DNA of 5,993 bases from Spirochaetales bacterium (GTDB lineage Bacteria; Spirochaetota; Spirochaetia; SZUA-6; DRHE01): contig JAFGFV010000099.1 in NCBI GenBank assembly GCA_016930895.1, positions 1 through 5,993 of the forward strand. The letters run 5' to 3'. The number at the start of each line of letters is the position of its first letter. The stretch's first letter is position 1. Shown piece by piece: positions 5,917 through 5,993 of the stretch. Under the pieces are notes generated by a model, which was not told the DNA's origin, searched no databases, and worked only from the letters and a program-made list of their open reading frames with translations. The position numbers were made by a program, and so were the translations under genes.

Positions 5917-5993
5917 ATGCTGCTGGGCAGAGTGGCAGGCACGGTGGTGTCCACCAACAAGGAGCCCAAGATCGAGGGCTTCAAGTTCCTGCT
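5917..5993 (+). CDS. BMC-P shell vertex protein (EutN/CcmL family), N-terminal fragment cut by right edge
   Basis: Only 25 full codons are visible, beginning MLLGRVAGTVVSTNKEP and ending in a Gly-Phe-Lys-Phe-Leu run. The opening matches the EutN/CcmL fold start (LGxVxGTVVSTxKxPxxxGxKxLL), whose members form pentamers that cap the vertices of polyhedral shells. The ATG lies five bases after the stop of BMC-H copy 2, with AAGGGG eight bases upstream. With the H and T genes before it, this completes the minimal set of shell tile types. Length and C-terminus cannot be judged. Confidence 0.9.
   Translation, partial: MLLGRVAGTVVSTNKEPKIEGFKFL

Overview
The window is about 6 kb of high-GC bacterial DNA. 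It is split by one AT-rich divergent intergenic region (about 4391-4600; I count 34% GC over 4431-4570). Leftward on the minus strand run a DeoR-family regulator, a bifunctional trehalose-6-phosphate synthase/phosphatase, and the N-terminal part of a large GH13 alpha-amylase-family protein cut by the left edge. Rightward on the plus strand runs a bacterial microcompartment (BMC) shell operon: a BMC-H hexamer protein, a tandem-domain BMC-T trimer protein, a second BMC-H paralogue, and the first codons of a BMC-P (EutN/CcmL) pentamer protein cut by the right edge.

Organism: nothing fixes the taxon. GC-rich codon use, Shine-Dalgarno-led genes and sigma70-like hexamers suggest a GC-rich proteobacterium or a neighbouring phylum. 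From memory, the BMC-H and BMC-T proteins resemble the shell proteins of the myxobacterium-related Haliangium ochraceum (BMC-H and the double-stacked BMC-T). That is similarity of shell type, not a species call. Trehalose synthesis fits an organism facing osmotic or desiccation stress.

Layout: 1-1217 (-) GH13 protein; 1218-1312 (-) junction with an 18-bp tandem duplication; 1313-3502 (-) TPS-TPP fusion; 3503-3613 spacer with a possible leaderless promoter and a 23-bp minisatellite that copies the 3' end of the regulator gene; 3614-4390 (-) DeoR-type regulator; 4391-4600 divergent promoter region with two overlapping inverted repeats; 4601-4894, 4897-5538, 5561-5911 and 5917-right edge (+) BMC shell genes.

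How they may work together: H, T and P proteins supply all three tile types of a closed polyhedral shell (facets, gated large pores, vertices). No cargo enzyme lies inside the window, so the substrate is unknown. DeoR-type regulators usually sense phosphorylated sugars, and this one lies divergently from the shell operon and just upstream of trehalose/alpha-glucan genes. My inference is that it controls the shell operon, itself, and perhaps the trehalose genes. The sequence does not prove that link.
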